Shown in pieces: positions 4,891 to 6,639 of a stretch of 6,639 bases of DNA. Position 1 is the first letter of the stretch. Each line of letters opens with the position of its first letter. A model generated the notes under the pieces. That model was not told where the DNA came from. It searched no databases and saw only the letters and a program-made list of their open reading frames with translations. Position numbers and translations under genes: made by a program. The DNA is from Gulosibacter sediminis (GTDB lineage Bacteria > Actinomycetota > Actinomycetes > Actinomycetales > Microbacteriaceae): positions 98,669 through 105,307 of the forward strand of contig NZ_JACXJG010000007.1 of the NCBI RefSeq assembly GCF_014904065.1, written 5' to 3'.

Positions 4891-6639
4891 GTGACCCCGA
4901 ACCCGATGCCGCCACAACCGCGCAGCAGCACCAACACTGAGGACCACGTGGAGCAGCCTGACGCCGCGAGCGAACTCCCCGCCCAGCCCGCTACGTTCGC
5001 CGGGCTGACGAGCGCGCAGGTCGAAGCCTCGCGGGCCAAGCACGGCCGCAACGAGCTGCCGAGTACCTCGAGCCGCTCGCTCTGGGCGATCCTGCGCACG
5101 CACGTGTTCACCCTGTTTAACGGCATTGTGGTCGCCTCGTTCGCGCTGCTCGCGGTGCTCGGTCGGTGGCAGGATGCGGTGTTCGGCTTCTCGGCCATCG
5201 CCAACTCGATCATCGGCATCTGGCAGGAATTCTCGGCGAAGCGCCAGCTCGACAACCTGCGGGTGCTCAACGCACCGCACGCCCGCGCCATTCGCGACGG
5301 TGAAACCGCCGACCTCATGCGCGAGGACCTCGTCGTCGACGACCTCATCGTCGTACGCGCGGGCGACCAGGTGCCCGCCGACGGCACGGTCATGACGAGC
5401 GCGGGCCTGCAGCTCGACGAGTCGCTGCTCACGGGCGAAGAGGATGCGGTCGACAAGCGCCCCGGCGACGAGGTGCTCTCGGGCGCGATCGTTGTCGCCG
5501 GCTCAGGCACGGTCCGCGTCACGCGGGTCGGCGCGCACTCCTTCGCCGCGAAGCTCACGGCCGAGGCGAAGCGCTTCTCGCTCGTCAATTCCGAAATCCG
5601 CGCCGGCATCAACCGGGTGCTGCGCCTCGTTGCCATCCTGCTGCTGCCGGTGCTGCTGATCTCGATCAACGGTCAGGTGCAGGCGTTCGGCGGCTGGCAG
5701 CAGGCGTTCGCTTCGGGCGCCTGGCGCGATGCCGCCGTCGGCGCCGTCGCCGCGGCGATCGCGATGGTGCCGCTCGGCCTCCTGCTCATGACCTCCGTCG
5801 CGTTCGCGGCTGGTGCGCTCAAGCTCGGCAGCCGCAAGGTGCTCGTGCAGGAGCTTCACGCCGTCGAGGGTCTCGCCCGCGTCGACGTGCTCTGCTTCGA
5901 CAAGACTGGCACGCTCACCGAGGGCGGCGTCGCGTTCGATGCTGCGCATCCTGCCCCGGATGCGCGGCCGGGCTGGCAGCACGCCCTCGCCACCATGGCG
6001 GCCGACGAGGGCGCGAACGATTCAGCACGCTGCCTCGAGACCGAGTTCACCGCCGACCTCGCGCTGCCGACCGTGGCCGAGGTTCCCTTCACCTCGCAGC
6101 GCAAGTGGTCGGCGATTTCACTCGGCGACGATCGCGCCGCGGGCACCTGGATCCTCGGGGCACCCGACATCGTGCTGCGCCTCGAGCACGACGCCGCGCT
6201 GCTCGCGCAGGTGACCGAACTCTCTGAGCAGGGGCAGCGCGTGCTCGCACTCTGCTTCAGCGCGGCGGCCCTCGACGGGGCCGAGGTCGAGGCACAGCAC
6301 TTGCGCGACGACCGCGTCGGTGTCGCGATCATCGCCCTACGCGAGCGGGTGCGCGCGGACGCCGCCGACACCGTGCGGTACTTCACCGACGAGGGCGTGT
6401 CCCTCCGCGTCATCTCGGGCGACGATCCGCGCACCGTCACGGCGGTCGCGCGCGGCGTCGGCCTCATCGGCGAGCACGAGTCGGGCATTGACGCCCGCAC
6501 GCTGCCCGACGACCAGGAGCAGCTGGGCGAGCTCATGGAGACGCATCACGTGTTTGGCCGTGTCACGCCGACGCAGAAGCGGCAGATGGTGCACGCGCTG
6601 CAGGCGCGCGGCCGCGTCGTCGCGATGACCGGCGACGGC
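4891..6639 (+). CDS. P-type cation-transporting ATPase, CtpE-like (3' end outside window)
   Basis: The frame stays open to the window edge, giving 583 residues of a protein likely near 800. It pumps cations across the membrane by ATP-driven phosphorylation. After a Pro/Ser-rich N-terminus come TM1 (about 72-90) and TM2 (96-111). The actuator domain carries TGE at 181-183, followed by TM3 (243-259) and TM4 (281-305). The phosphorylated Asp337 lies in DKTGTLTEG. The nucleotide domain has PFTSQRKWSA and LGAPD (422-426), where many pumps have KGAPE. VISGDDP (509-513 region) and TPTQK (559-563) follow, then MTGDG at the cut. The SGDxP and LGAP forms recall mycobacterial CtpE, a Ca2+ transporter, but the substrate is inferred. 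TM4 reads Pro294-Leu-Gly-Leu instead of the usual Pro-Glu-Gly-Leu. GTG 4891 fits a leaderless start; GTG 4948, with GAGGA at 4939-4943, is a real alternative. Confidence 0.9.
   Translation, partial: MTPNPMPPQPRSSTNTEDHVEQPDAASELPAQPATFAGLTSAQVEASRAKHGRNELPSTSSRSLWAILRTHVFTLFNGIVVASFALLAVLGRWQDAVFGFSAIANSIIGIWQEFSAKRQLDNLRVLNAPHARAIRDGETADLMREDLVVDDLIVVRAGDQVPADGTVMTSAGLQLDESLLTGEEDAVDKRPGDEVLSGAIVVAGSGTVRVTRVGAHSFAAKLTAEAKRFSLVNSEIRAGINRVLRLVAILLLPVLLISINGQVQAFGGWQQAFASGAWRDAAVGAVAAAIAMVPLGLLLMTSVAFAAGALKLGSRKVLVQELHAVEGLARVDVLCFDKTGTLTEGGVAFDAAHPAPDARPGWQHALATMAADEGANDSARCLETEFTADLALPTVAEVPFTSQRKWSAISLGDDRAAGTWILGAPDIVLRLEHDAALLAQVTELSEQGQRVLALCFSAAALDGAEVEAQHLRDDRVGVAIIALRERVRADAADTVRYFTDEGVSLRVISGDDPRTVTAVARGVGLIGEHESGIDARTLPDDQEQLGELMETHHVFGRVTPTQKRQMVHALQARGRVVAMTGDG

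Noticed and set aside
4294..5280. 328-codon open frame on the - strand across sseB and the ATPase gene
   Set aside because: It is antisense to two recognisable proteins and shows no domain of its own.
1..6639. Over-represented GGATGC/GCATCC hexamers (for example 2171, 5172, 5442, 5958)
   Set aside because: Most GCATCC copies come from the common ATC isoleucine codon after a codon ending in GC, and GGATGC copies from Asp-Ala pairs. Coding composition explains them; no spacing or position pattern is visible.
1..6639. Mobile element, CRISPR array, tRNA or defence system
   Set aside because: I found no transposase or integrase motifs, no terminal or regularly spaced repeats, and no cloverleaf-like segment. 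All intervals over 100 bases are coding or the divergent promoter region.

Overview
This is a high-GC window with actinobacterial housekeeping character. Actinobacterial features are PriA, a bifunctional HisA/TrpF isomerase with its diagnostic Arg-Gly-Trp motif, an SseB-family gene directly behind priA, tightly overlapping his genes, frequent GTG/TTG starts, and TANNNT -10 boxes placed for leaderless transcripts. The gene order resembles Microbacteriaceae, but that family assignment is inference from memory, not from a search.

Layout: positions 1-67 hold an imperfect hairpin and a -10 box. hisC, hisB and hisH follow on the + strand (68-2534), with two successive 4-base stop/start overlaps, so they form one translationally coupled operon. 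A short two-TM membrane protein of unknown function lies on the - strand (2548-3147), tail to tail with hisH. It separates hisCBH from the next histidine gene, priA (best start TTG 3251, end 4000). A 103-bp divergent intergenic region carries the likely priA promoter and a leader hairpin. An SseB-family gene (4015-4881) follows priA after 14 bp. The last gene is a P-type cation ATPase of the CtpE-like type. It has its own candidate promoter overlapping the sseB stop codon and runs off the window edge inside the MTGDG motif.

Functionally, HisH (with HisF, not in the window) makes imidazole-glycerol phosphate from the PRFAR that PriA produces. HisB dehydrates that product and HisC transaminates the resulting ketone. 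PriA can also supply the TrpF step of tryptophan synthesis. The membrane protein, SseB-like protein and cation pump have no evident role in histidine synthesis.

I see no mobile element, CRISPR array, RNA gene or clear new system. The points most worth a second look are an acidic insertion of about 40 residues in HisH, a Pro-Leu-Gly-Leu motif in TM4 of the cation pump where Ca2+ pumps have Pro-Glu-Gly-Leu, the matching leaderless geometry of two genes, and the antisense membrane gene splitting the his cluster.
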